A DNA stretch of 32,380 nt from Candidatus Dormiibacterota bacterium (GTDB lineage Bacteria; Chloroflexota; Dormibacteria; Aeolococcales; Bog-877), in assembly GCA_027306595.1 (NCBI GenBank), contig DAHUZI010000074.1:1-32380 (forward strand), written 5' to 3'. Positions within the stretch are counted from its first letter, which is position 1, and each line of letters opens with the position of its first letter. Under the pieces are notes generated by a model. That model saw nothing but the letters and a program-made list of their open reading frames with translations. It was not told where the DNA came from and ran no database searches. Positions 8,469 through 15,658 of the stretch are shown piece by piece. Both the position numbers and the translations under genes were made by a program.

Positions 8469-10807
8469 CGGGGCGGGCGCACGGGCTCATCGTGGCCGCG
8501 TGCCTGGCGGCGGGCCTGGCGCCCGCTCCGGTGCTGGCCGCGCCGCATGCCGTCGGCACGGGCGCTGGCCCCCGACCCTCGACCGTGGCGCCTGCCCATC
8601 CGGCGGGCGGCCTGACCCCGACGGGCGGCCTGACCCCGGCGGGGGTCCCGGCGCCGGCCCGCCCGCTCTTCGGCCAGCAGTGGAGCCCCTGGGGCGGGGA
8701 GCGACTCGGGACCGGCCCGCTCACCGTTGGCGGCTACGGCTGCGCCGTCACAGCCTCGGCGATGCTCCTGCAAACCCTCGGGGTGGCCGTCAACCCCGGG
8801 TGGCTCAACGGCTGGCTGAGCGGGCACAACGGGTACGTGGCCGGGGACCTCCTGGTGTGGGGGGCGGTGGCGCGGGCGGCGCGCGCCCGGGGCGGGTCCG
8901 TCCGCTACGAGGGGTGGCGCGGCTACGATCCCGCCCTCATCGATCGCTCGCTGGCCCTGGGGGTGCCCGTGATCGCCCAGGTGAGCCTGGACGGCAACAT
9001 GCACTTCGTCCTGATCGTGGCCATCTCGGCGGACGGGACGGTGTGGATCAACGACCCGTGGTATGGCGATGTCACGACGCTGCAGGCTCGCTACGGGCCT
9101 CCCAACCGCGCCATCCTCTCGATCCGCCTCTACAGCGGGCGTCCGGTCGTCCCGCCCCGGATGTCACCGCTGAGACCCGGCGGCCTGGCGACCGTGCTCG
9201 CCCCCCAAGCCGTGCTCGGCCGCGCGCAGACGGGCTCGGAGGTCCTCGCGGTCGCGGACACCACGCCCACCACCCGGTGGACCCAGGGCACGCCGGCCGC
9301 CGTCCGAGCCTGGTCGGCGACACGCATCCAGTTCACGGCCCCCACGCCGCTCCCCGCGGGCTCGCTGGTGGTGCGCACGGCGACCGGCCAGCCCAACTAC
9401 TGGTTCCCCTTCACCGTGCCGGGCGAGCCCGCGGTCGAGGTCAGCGCCATCCTGCCGCAGATCGGCGGCCGCGCCGGCGGCACCCGGGTGCTCATCCACG
9501 GCCGCGGCTTCATCGCCCCGATGTCGGTGCGATTCGGCCGGACACCGGCCCGCTCGGTGGTCATCCTGAGCCCGATCGAGATCCTCGCCGTGAGCCCGAG
9601 CGCCCCCGCGACCGGCGCCGCGCTGCCCCGCCCGCCGACCCCAGGGGCCACGCCCACCGCCAGCCCCGCCCCGACGGCCACCCCCACCCCGACGCCGCCT
9701 TCGGTCGGGAGCAGCCCGACCGCCCTGCCCCCCAACCCGCTGATTCGCCACGTCGGCGCCGCCGGGCTGGCGCCCGTCGCCGAGGTGACGCTGACGGTCG
9801 CGGACTGGATGGGCCGGAGCCCCAGCGGATCGGCTGCCACCTTCGCCTACACCCAGGGCCCCGCCCCTTCGCCGGAGCCGGCGGCGACGCCGTCGCCGGC
9901 AGCGACCCCTTCGCCGGCAGCGACCCCGTCGCCAGGGGCGACCCCCAGCCCCACCCCCGCCGCGACACCCACCCCGTCGCCAAGTCCGACCGCCGCCGTC
10001 GCCCCGGGCCCCGTGCCGGTCGTGGAGCCGGCGGTCGCGCCGCCGGCGCTGGGGGCCTTCCACCCCCTCGCCCAGCCGTCCCTGCTCGGTCCCGGCGGCG
10101 CAGCGCGCACGGCGGCCACCCTCCTGGCCCCCGGCCACCCGCTGAGCCTTGGGGTGGCCGGCCACGTGGGCGTGCCCGCCCGAGGGGCGACGCTGGTCGC
10201 CCTCGAGCTCTCGGCCTCCGGCGGGTCGCGGCCGGGCACCATCACGGTGGGGCCCGCCGGGTCCGTGGGCCGGGGCGGCAGCCTGGCGATCCGACCGGGA
10301 CAGCCGGCAACCGCCCTCATCCTGGTCAGCCCGGGACCGACCGGGGCGGTCCACCTCACCGCCGCGGGCACCGCGGTCGAGGTCGCGGCCGCCGCCGCGG
10401 GCTGGTTCGGCCCGGATCGCGGCGGCCCGGGGCGGTACCACCCGACGCCGCCCACGGTCGTGTGCGACACGGCGGTGGGCGGCCCGACCCCGTGCGCCGG
10501 CCGGCCCCTGGTCCCGGACGGGGTCCTGACCCTGGCACTGGACGGTCGCGGCGGCATCCCGCCGGCCGGGGCCGAGGCCGCGCTCCTCACGGTGACGGCG
10601 GTGGACCCCTCGGCGGGGGGCGCGCTCACGGTGTGGCCGGGGGCGGCCGTACGGCCTGCGGCGGCCGACCTCAGCTTCGCGACCGGCACGACGGTCACCA
10701 CCGAGGTGATCGCGCCCCTGGGCCCGGCCGGGTTCGTGTGCCTCTACGACGCGGGCGGGGCGGCCGCGGCGGTGGTGACCGTGGACGGCTGGTTCGCCGC
10801 CGGCTGA
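8465..10807 (+). CDS. Large exported C39-like peptidase with IPT domain and C-terminal repeats
   Basis: A 780-residue exported multidomain protein. A signal peptide (LIVAACLAAGLAPAPVLA) precedes a papain-like C39_2-type domain (about 70-220). Candidate catalytic residues are C93 ('GGYGCAVTASAMLL'), H180 ('GNMHFVLIVA') and D197 ('WINDPWYGD'). An IPT/TIG immunoglobulin-like domain begins near 320 ('SAILPQIGGRAGGTRVLIHGRGF') and is interrupted by a Pro/Thr insert before its last strands ('VTLTVADWMGRSPSGSAATF'). A TPSPA-type linker follows. Two related C-terminal beta modules each end in '(A/D)GWF'; the second reads 'LTVTAVDPSAGGALTVWPG', then 'TEVIAPLGPAGFVCLYDAGG'. Likely a wall-associated hydrolase or adhesin. 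The substrate is unknown. The frame is open well upstream of the ATG, but that part overlaps the previous gene. Confidence 0.8.
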   Translation: MTGRAHGLIVAACLAAGLAPAPVLAAPHAVGTGAGPRPSTVAPAHPAGGLTPTGGLTPAGVPAPARPLFGQQWSPWGGERLGTGPLTVGGYGCAVTASAMLLQTLGVAVNPGWLNGWLSGHNGYVAGDLLVWGAVARAARARGGSVRYEGWRGYDPALIDRSLALGVPVIAQVSLDGNMHFVLIVAISADGTVWINDPWYGDVTTLQARYGPPNRAILSIRLYSGRPVVPPRMSPLRPGGLATVLAPQAVLGRAQTGSEVLAVADTTPTTRWTQGTPAAVRAWSATRIQFTAPTPLPAGSLVVRTATGQPNYWFPFTVPGEPAVEVSAILPQIGGRAGGTRVLIHGRGFIAPMSVRFGRTPARSVVILSPIEILAVSPSAPATGAALPRPPTPGATPTASPAPTATPTPTPPSVGSSPTALPPNPLIRHVGAAGLAPVAEVTLTVADWMGRSPSGSAATFAYTQGPAPSPEPAATPSPAATPSPAATPSPGATPSPTPAATPTPSPSPTAAVAPGPVPVVEPAVAPPALGAFHPLAQPSLLGPGGAARTAATLLAPGHPLSLGVAGHVGVPARGATLVALELSASGGSRPGTITVGPAGSVGRGGSLAIRPGQPATALILVSPGPTGAVHLTAAGTAVEVAAAAAGWFGPDRGGPGRYHPTPPTVVCDTAVGGPTPCAGRPLVPDGVLTLALDGRGGIPPAGAEAALLTVTAVDPSAGGALTVWPGAAVRPAAADLSFATGTTVTTEVIAPLGPAGFVCLYDAGGAAAAVVTVDGWFAAG
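9884..9937 (+). repeat. Three tandem 18-bp repeats inside the peptidase gene
   Basis: Units 9884-9901, 9902-9919 and 9920-9937 differ at a few bases and each encode Ala-Thr-Pro-Ser-Pro-Ala/Gly. They build the flexible linker and are a likely site of length variation between strains. Confidence 0.85.
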
Positions 10808-10824
10808 GCCCCCAGACCGCCGAC

Positions 10825-10855
10825 GGCTGTAACCGGGGGGGGAATGCCAGGGCGA
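10825..10855 (+). promoter_or_regulatory. Candidate ECF-type promoter/operator element
   Basis: GG-C-TGTAACC (10825-10834), 7 bases, then GAATGCCAGGGCGA (10842-10855). The same arrangement, with identical 7-base spacing, occurs at 23373-23403 at the start of the ECF sigma gene. It lies 33 bases before the ATG of the Yx(F/W/Y)xxD-repeat protein. Similarity is seen directly; use by the ECF factor is inference. Confidence 0.4.
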
Positions 10856-10887
10856 ACACGTAGACGCCACCCTGAGGAGGACCGCCC

Positions 10888-11442
10888 ATGCTGCGTCGCG
10901 CCCAACGGCTCTCGCCCGGCCCGGGCGGGGTCGGCCCCCGCCGGCTCGCCATCGGCCCACTTGTCGCCGCGATCGGTCTGGCCGCGCTCGCGGCCGCCCC
11001 GATCGTGGGCGCCGCCGCCACCCGGCACACCGCCAAGGTGCGCCCACTCGTGGTCCGAACCGCTGTCGAGACCGTCCGCGGCCATCGGGAGACCGTTCTC
11101 ACCACCGCCGCCTACCGCACCCTCTACTACTTCACCGCCGACACCGCCACCAAGGCCGCCTGCACCGGCGCCTGCGCCAAGCTCTGGCCCCCCGAGCGGG
11201 GCACCGTCCAGGAGCCGGTCGCCCACCCCGCCGGGGTGCACGGCCGCTTCACGTTCCTGGTCGACCCCAACGGGCGCCAGCTCGAGTACAACGGCCACCT
11301 CCTGTACGCGTACAGCGGGGACACCGGCGCCCGCCAGGATCACGGCGAGGGCAAGTTCGGCAAGTGGTTCGTCGCCACCCCGACCCTGAAGGCGACAGCC
11401 GCCAAGACGAAGACGACCGGCGGCGGGGGATACGGGTACTGA
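10888..11442 (+). CDS. Secreted Yx(F/W/Y)xxD-repeat protein (COG4315 / Lipoprotein_15-like)
   Basis: A 184-residue exported protein. The signal segment (LAIGPLVAAIGLAALAAAPIVGAAA) has no lipobox Cys, unlike many relatives. Two repeat-type motifs are visible. The first is 'YRTLYYFTADTATKAACTGACAKLWPP', with the Yx(F/W/Y)xxD core and paired cysteines. The second, weaker one is 'FLVDPNGRQLEYNGHLLYAYSGDTGARQDHG'. The tail is Lys/Thr- and Gly/Tyr-rich. The family is of unknown function, is often found near ECF sigma genes, and is presumed extracytoplasmic. The ATG has GAGGAGG (10874-10880) at 7 bases. It is followed by a strong hairpin. Confidence 0.88.
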   Translation: MLRRAQRLSPGPGGVGPRRLAIGPLVAAIGLAALAAAPIVGAAATRHTAKVRPLVVRTAVETVRGHRETVLTTAAYRTLYYFTADTATKAACTGACAKLWPPERGTVQEPVAHPAGVHGRFTFLVDPNGRQLEYNGHLLYAYSGDTGARQDHGEGKFGKWFVATPTLKATAAKTKTTGGGGYGY

Positions 11443-11450
11443 TCCGAAGT

Positions 11451-11491
11451 GGAGCCGGGGCCGCCCGCCCAAGGCGGGCGGCCCCGGCTCC
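11451..11491. terminator. Strong 19-bp hairpin between convergent genes
   Basis: A perfect 19-bp stem (11451-11469 with 11473-11491) closes a 3-base loop, 8 bases after the stop of the upstream plus-strand gene. It can serve both strands, also ending the minus-strand lipid operon. No T-tract. Confidence 0.75.
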
Positions 11492-11518
11492 AGCGGGGCG
11501 GGGGCGACCCGCCCCGCT
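11492..11518. terminator. Second adjacent hairpin reaching the pgsA stop
   Basis: A perfect 11-bp stem (11492-11502 with 11508-11518) and 5-base loop directly abuts the 19-bp hairpin and includes part of the TAG stop of the minus-strand pgsA gene. It is probably part of a bidirectional double terminator. Confidence 0.5.
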
Positions 11519-12230
11519 AGAGTCCGTGAGGCTCGGGGAGCTTGGGCTTCGAACCCGACCGGCCCACCCGGGGGGGGTCGGCACCTGGCCGGTCCGACTC
11601 CGGCGGGCGAGCCTCGGGGGCGTCGCCGCCCGGTCCTGGCTGGTGGAGCTGGGCCCGGTACTGGCGCCAGACCGTGAGGACGCGCTGGCCCGCGGTCACG
11701 TTGGTGAGGACGGCCAGGATCCACAGGACGATGGTGAGCTGGCCGGTGACGAGCCCGATGGCGGTGAGGACGACCCGTTCGGGGCGGGCGAACCAGCCCC
11801 CGTCACAGGAGAAGCCGAGCGACTGGGCTCGCGCCCGCACGTACGAGACGAGGAAGGAGCCCGCCAGCGCCGCCGCGATCAGGAACGGCTGCACCACCTG
11901 GTGCTCGCGAACGAGGAAGAGGTACAGAAGGCCGAGGTAGGTGGCGCCCTCGCCGTAGCGATCGGCGGTGCTGTCGAGGAAGGCCCCGTAGCGGTGCACC
12001 TTGCCGGTCACGCGAGCGACGGCGCCGTCGAGCAGGTCGAACGAGCCCGCCACCAAGAGCACGACGCCGGCGATCAGCAGCTGGTCGAGGGCGATGAGGA
12101 CCGCGGACGCCAGGGTGATGGCCAGCCCGATCACGGTGAGGACGTTGGGGCTGACGTTCCGCGGGCCGAGGGCGCGGACCGCCCGGACGACCGCGGCCCT
12201 AACGAAGTTCTGAAGCCGATTGCTGAACAA
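11517..12230 (-). CDS. pgsA: CDP-alcohol phosphatidyltransferase, probable phosphatidylinositol-phosphate synthase
   Basis: A 237-residue membrane enzyme. The full CDP-alcohol phosphotransferase signature D-x2-DG-x2-AR-x8-G-x3-D-x3-D is present at residues 65-90, with D65, D68, D86 and D90 as metal/catalytic acids. About six transmembrane segments follow the usual layout. The C-terminal ~45 residues are hydrophilic and Pro-rich. Next to ino1 and pimA, the likely reaction is CDP-diacylglycerol plus inositol-1-phosphate to phosphatidylinositol phosphate. Position, not motif, gives the substrate. The only usable start is TTG 12230, which lies inside the last codons of pimA (32-base overlap), so it is translationally coupled. 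Confidence 0.85.
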   Translation of the reverse strand: MFSNRLQNFVRAAVVRAVRALGPRNVSPNVLTVIGLAITLASAVLIALDQLLIAGVVLLVAGSFDLLDGAVARVTGKVHRYGAFLDSTADRYGEGATYLGLLYLFLVREHQVVQPFLIAAALAGSFLVSYVRARAQSLGFSCDGGWFARPERVVLTAIGLVTGQLTIVLWILAVLTNVTAGQRVLTVWRQYRAQLHQPGPGGDAPEARPPESDRPGADPPRVGRSGSKPKLPEPHGL

Positions 12231-13392
12231 GGGAGCTCACCTGTGGTGGGCGGACCGAGGCGCGGGCCAGCTGGTAGACGGCGAGAACCTCGTCGGCGAC
12301 GCGGCCCCATCGGTACCGCTGGGCGGTGGCCCGGCCGGCCTCGCCCATCCGCCGACGGCGGTCGGGGTCGTCGAGACAGCGGCCGAGGGCCGCGGCCAGG
12401 CTGGCGGCGTCCCGGGGCGGGACCAGCAGCCCCTCCTCGCCGTCGTGGAGGACCTGGCGGAAGCCGTCGATGGCGGTGGCCACGATCGCCCGGCCGCTCG
12501 CCATCGCCTCCAGCAGCACCACGCCGAACGACTCCTTCCCGAAGTTGGGCGCGCAGAAGACCTCGCAGCTCGACAGGAGGGCGAGCTTGGTCGGCTCGTC
12601 CACGAAGCCGGTGAAGGTGACGTCGGGGATCCCCTCCTCCTCGACCCAGCGCTCGAACCCCAGGCGTTGCGGCCCATCGCCGACGGCCACGAGGCGGCAG
12701 TCGGCCCGGACCTGGCGCAGAAGGGCGTAGGCCTCGAGCAGGGCGGCGAGGCCCTTGCGCTCCTCCATCCGGCCGATGAAGAGGATGGTCGCCTCCTCCG
12801 GCTGCGGGCGCAGGGGCGCCGGGAGCATGGTCGCGACCTCCGCCGCGGAGCGGGGACGGTAGCGGGCGAGATCGATGCCGTTCGGCACCACGTGGTAGGT
12901 GGCGGGGAAGTAGCGGCTCACGAACGCCCGGGCCGGCTCCGACACCGCGATGCAGGCGTCGAGGCGCCGGAACAGCCGCCGCAGGATCGGTCGCCCGTAG
13001 TAGTAGCCGAGGTTCTGGCGGGCGAAGGCGTGGAAGGTCCCGACGTTGACCCCGTGGGCGTTGAGCCGAAGAGCGGTGACGGGGAGCGACGGCATCAAGG
13101 GCTCGTGGAAGTGAAGGACGTCGAACGCCTCCTGGTCGAGGATCTGCCGGATCCGCCGGGCCAGGTGGAACGAGAGCGAGATGCGCGCGATCGAGCCGTT
13201 GGTCGGGATCGGGATCGGACGCCCGAGCGCGTACAGCCCCTCGACCGCCTCCTTGGCCTCGCCGGTCGCCGGCGCCAGGATGCGGACCGCATGGTCGCGG
13301 GCGCGGAGCTCGGCGGCGAGGTGGCGGATGTGCTCGCCCACCCCGCCCGGCCGCAGGTAGTCGTAGGGCGAGACGAGGCCGACCTTCAGCAC
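12199..13392 (-). CDS. pimA: GT4 glycosyltransferase, probable phosphatidylinositol mannosyltransferase PimA
   Basis: A 397-residue GT-B enzyme that likely adds mannose from GDP-mannose to phosphatidylinositol at the inner membrane face. The N-terminus 'LKVGLVSPYDYLRPGGVGEHIRHLAAELRARDH' has the PimA-type GGV loop. 'DVLHFHEPLMPSLPV' and 'GTFHAF' form the acceptor side. 'ILFIGRMEERKGL' opens the donor domain. 'FGKESFGVVLLEAMASGRAIVAT' carries the E-x7-E motif. I chose GTG 13392 because AGGTGA precedes it at 5 bases. GTG 13401 overlaps the upstream stop as GTGA and is an equal alternative (adding three residues). The operon context supports PimA rather than a generic GT4. Confidence 0.87.
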   Translation of the reverse strand: MLKVGLVSPYDYLRPGGVGEHIRHLAAELRARDHAVRILAPATGEAKEAVEGLYALGRPIPIPTNGSIARISLSFHLARRIRQILDQEAFDVLHFHEPLMPSLPVTALRLNAHGVNVGTFHAFARQNLGYYYGRPILRRLFRRLDACIAVSEPARAFVSRYFPATYHVVPNGIDLARYRPRSAAEVATMLPAPLRPQPEEATILFIGRMEERKGLAALLEAYALLRQVRADCRLVAVGDGPQRLGFERWVEEEGIPDVTFTGFVDEPTKLALLSSCEVFCAPNFGKESFGVVLLEAMASGRAIVATAIDGFRQVLHDGEEGLLVPPRDAASLAAALGRCLDDPDRRRRMGEAGRATAQRYRWGRVADEVLAVYQLARASVRPPQVSSLVQQSASELR

Positions 13393-13397
13393 CGGGT

Positions 13398-14414
13398 TCA
13401 CCTTGCGGGACCGATGGCCGCCGAATCCAGGGGGATCGTGGCCGGCGTGACAGCCGCCTGGCCGCGGGGGACCGGCGGCCCGAAGAGCGGGCTGAGCACG
13501 TGCCACTGGTCTGCGTGCGCGGCCACCACCGGCTCCAGCAGCCGGAGGAGCCGGGCGGTGACGGATCGGACCGCCTCCGGGTCGCCCCGCCCGCCGGGGA
13601 CCGTGAGCGGCGGATAGGCGCGCGCGAGATACGTGTCCTGGGGCGTGCGCAGGATCGTCACGGGCAGGATCGCCGCCCCGGTTCGGGCCGCGATCTCGAC
13701 CGCCCCGAGCGGGATCCGGGCCTCGTGGCCGAAGAATGGCAGCGCCGCGCCGGTGCCGAGGAGGTCCCGGTCGATCGCGATGACCACCACGCCATGCCGG
13801 CGCAGGACCCGGTAGACGGCCCGCGCCGAGGCCGCCCCGGCGCGCTGGGCGGCGGCGAGATCACCGCCCCGGGCGGCGTCGCAATCGAGGGGAATCACCT
13901 GGCACCCGGCCCGAAGGCGCGTCTTCGCGAACCAGTTGTAGCAGCGGACCGGCCGCACCCGCTCAGCCAGCAGCGCCAGTCCCGGGAAGACGTCGTTGAG
14001 CGACGCGATCACCGACTCCCAGGCCCCGAGGTGAAAGCTGACGATGATGACCCCGTCGCCCATCGCGCGAGCCGTGTCGAGGTGCTCAACCCCCTCCGTC
14101 TCGAGCCAGGCCCGCCAGGCGCGGGTGGGCCGGTGCGGCATCTGGAGCACGTCGATCCAGGCCTTGAGGAAGTTCTGGACGTTGGCCCGCAGGAGCCGAC
14201 GCGCCGCCGCCGGATCCAGCTCGGGCCGGGCGACGCGCAGGTTGGCGGCCAGGCCGCGGAAGTGCGACCCCGCCGCCGCGGTGAGGACCGTCGCCAGCGG
14301 GCCGGTCAGGCGATAGGCCCCCCGGCGGGTCATCGTCCGCAGCCCGAGCTCGCAGGCGCGCAGGCCCAGGTACGGCCACCACGACTCCCGCGGGGGCGCG
14401 GCCCGGCCGCTCAC
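13398..14414 (-). CDS. LpxL/PatA-type lysophospholipid acyltransferase (second copy)
   Basis: A 338-residue member of the bacterial lipid A / PIM acyltransferase family. The catalytic H-x4-E is at H128-E133 in 'SFHLGAWESV'. Substrate-side blocks are 'YNWFAKTRLRAGCQVIPLD', 'VVVIAIDRDLLGTGAALPFFG', and 'TGAAILPVTILRTPQDTY'. The GTG start (14414-14412) overlaps the stop of the small ORF upstream as GTGA. Its stop in turn overlaps the alternative pimA start. It differs from the other acyltransferase of this operon (H-x4-D) and may acylate a different position of the inositol mannoside. The acyl acceptor is inferred from context only. Confidence 0.82.
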   Translation of the reverse strand: MSGRAAPPRESWWPYLGLRACELGLRTMTRRGAYRLTGPLATVLTAAAGSHFRGLAANLRVARPELDPAAARRLLRANVQNFLKAWIDVLQMPHRPTRAWRAWLETEGVEHLDTARAMGDGVIIVSFHLGAWESVIASLNDVFPGLALLAERVRPVRCYNWFAKTRLRAGCQVIPLDCDAARGGDLAAAQRAGAASARAVYRVLRRHGVVVIAIDRDLLGTGAALPFFGHEARIPLGAVEIAARTGAAILPVTILRTPQDTYLARAYPPLTVPGGRGDPEAVRSVTARLLRLLEPVVAAHADQWHVLSPLFGPPVPRGQAAVTPATIPLDSAAIGPAR

Positions 14415-14677
14415 CGCTCGCCCCTGGCCGTGCCGGGGTCCGGGCCCCGGCGCCCGGACCCCGAGTGCGTCCCTGCCAGCGACCCCACCCACATTCCACC
14501 GGCAGGCACGGCGCGGTCCCCGTCGGCAGAGTGGGCTGGTCGCCCCAGGGCCATGCCGCCGGCCTGGTTGACCGCGAGGGCGTAGCGTCCGACCAGCCCG
14601 AGCCGGCCCCCCCCGAGGCCGGCCTGACCGATCTCCGTTGCCGCATCTGCAGCGCCCGGGGACGGGTGGCGATTCAC
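14411..14677 (-). CDS. Hypothetical 88-residue protein coupled at both ends
   Basis: This ORF sits exactly between the two acyltransferase genes. Its GTG (14677-14675) overlaps the upstream TGA as GTGA, and its own TGA (14413-14411) overlaps the downstream GTG the same way. By my count about 75 of 89 codons end in G or C, compatible with coding here. The product is Gly/Ala-rich with one mildly hydrophobic stretch (LGLVGRYALAVNQAGGMALG), and I recognise no family. It could be a real small protein or a translated spacer that keeps ribosomes coupled. Confidence 0.45.
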   Translation of the reverse strand: MNRHPSPGAADAATEIGQAGLGGGRLGLVGRYALAVNQAGGMALGRPAHSADGDRAVPAGGMWVGSLAGTHSGSGRRGPDPGTARGER

Positions 14678-15609
14678 CGGGTCTCCGGGAGGGGCGGCCC
14701 GCCCGCGGGCCACAGGGGCCGAAACGCCGTCCACTGCTCTGGGCGGGCGACGATGAGGCGTTCGAACACCGCGGCGATCGCGGCGGTGAGCTCGCGGGCG
14801 GCCGCGGCGCGGTCCGGGTTCCGGGGGACGGCGAGCGCCGGTTCGATCGCCGCCCGGTATCGGCCGTCGGGAGCGCGCCAGACGCTGCCGATCAGCACCG
14901 CCGCCTCGGTCCGGACCGCCAGGGCCGCCGGGCCGGTGGGCAGCCGCGCCGCCTGCCCGAAGAACGGAACGTGGGCGACCGCCGGCCCGGTGGCGAGGTC
15001 GGCGACGATGGCGACCACCTCGCCGGCGTGGAGCGCCCGCAGGGCGGCGCGCGCGCCGGCTGGACCGGTGCCGACGATCCGGGTGCCCTGCCGCTCCCGC
15101 GCGCGCCGGACCAAAGCATCGACCGCCGGCCGCCCGAACGGCTCGGCGACCGCCACCACCCGATTGCCCAGACGGGCCGCGACCGCGGCCCCCAGATCCC
15201 AGTTGCCGAAGTGTGCGGTGAGCAGGAGCACCCCTCGGCCCCGAGCCACCGCCTGCTCCAGATGGGGACGGCCGCTGATCCGGCCGCTGGCGACGAGCTC
15301 GCCGACAAGGCTGTCCAAGAGCAGGAAGTCGAGCACGGTGCGGGCGTAGTTGCAGAAGGCACGCCGGGTGAGGCGGGCCACCGCCTCCGGGTCGGCGTCC
15401 GGCCCGAGGACCTGCGCGTAGTTGCGGGCGGCCTCGCGGGCGCGGGAGCGCAGGACGGCATGGGCCCCGGCGCCGCCCAGATCGGCGATCCGGTAGCGCA
15501 GGGGGGTTGGCATCGGCCCGACCAGCCGGCGGGCCAGCCGGAGCCCGAGGGCGGCCGGCCCCCCCGCCTCCAGCCACCGCGCCGGCGAGACTCCGGAGCT
15601 CATGCTCAT
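14674..15609 (-). CDS. PatA-like phosphatidylinositol mannoside acyltransferase
   Basis: A 311-residue LpxL-superfamily acyltransferase. The catalytic H-x4-D is at H133-D138 in 'TAHFGNWDLGA', the form found in mycobacterial PatA. 'RISGRPHLEQAVARGRGVLLL' precedes it; 'AVAEPFGRPAVDALVRRARERQG' and 'VAHVPFFGQAARLPTGPAALA' follow. It would transfer an acyl chain to a PIM or related glycolipid at the membrane. Of the clustered starts I chose ATG 15609, with GAGGG just upstream; ATG 15603 is also possible. It lies 49 bases after ino1 in the same transcription unit. Confidence 0.83.
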   Translation of the reverse strand: MSMSSGVSPARWLEAGGPAALGLRLARRLVGPMPTPLRYRIADLGGAGAHAVLRSRAREAARNYAQVLGPDADPEAVARLTRRAFCNYARTVLDFLLLDSLVGELVASGRISGRPHLEQAVARGRGVLLLTAHFGNWDLGAAVAARLGNRVVAVAEPFGRPAVDALVRRARERQGTRIVGTGPAGARAALRALHAGEVVAIVADLATGPAVAHVPFFGQAARLPTGPAALAVRTEAAVLIGSVWRAPDGRYRAAIEPALAVPRNPDRAAAARELTAAIAAVFERLIVARPEQWTAFRPLWPAGGPPLPETR

Positions 15610-15658
15610 CACGCCCTCACCACGTCGGACGTCGGCCTTCGTCTCCGCGTCGGTCCCC

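Noticed and set aside
9884-9937. Tandem repeats considered as a CRISPR array
   Set aside because: There are no spacers; the units are contiguous and code for a Pro-rich linker in frame.
9164-11047. 627-codon minus-strand ORF
   Set aside because: A shadow of the plus-strand exported proteins; low-complexity Arg/Gly composition.
14411-15577. 388-codon minus-strand frame overlapping the PatA-like gene
   Set aside because: Only its last 88 codons, outside the acyltransferase gene, are plausible; the rest is an alternative frame of a recognised enzyme.
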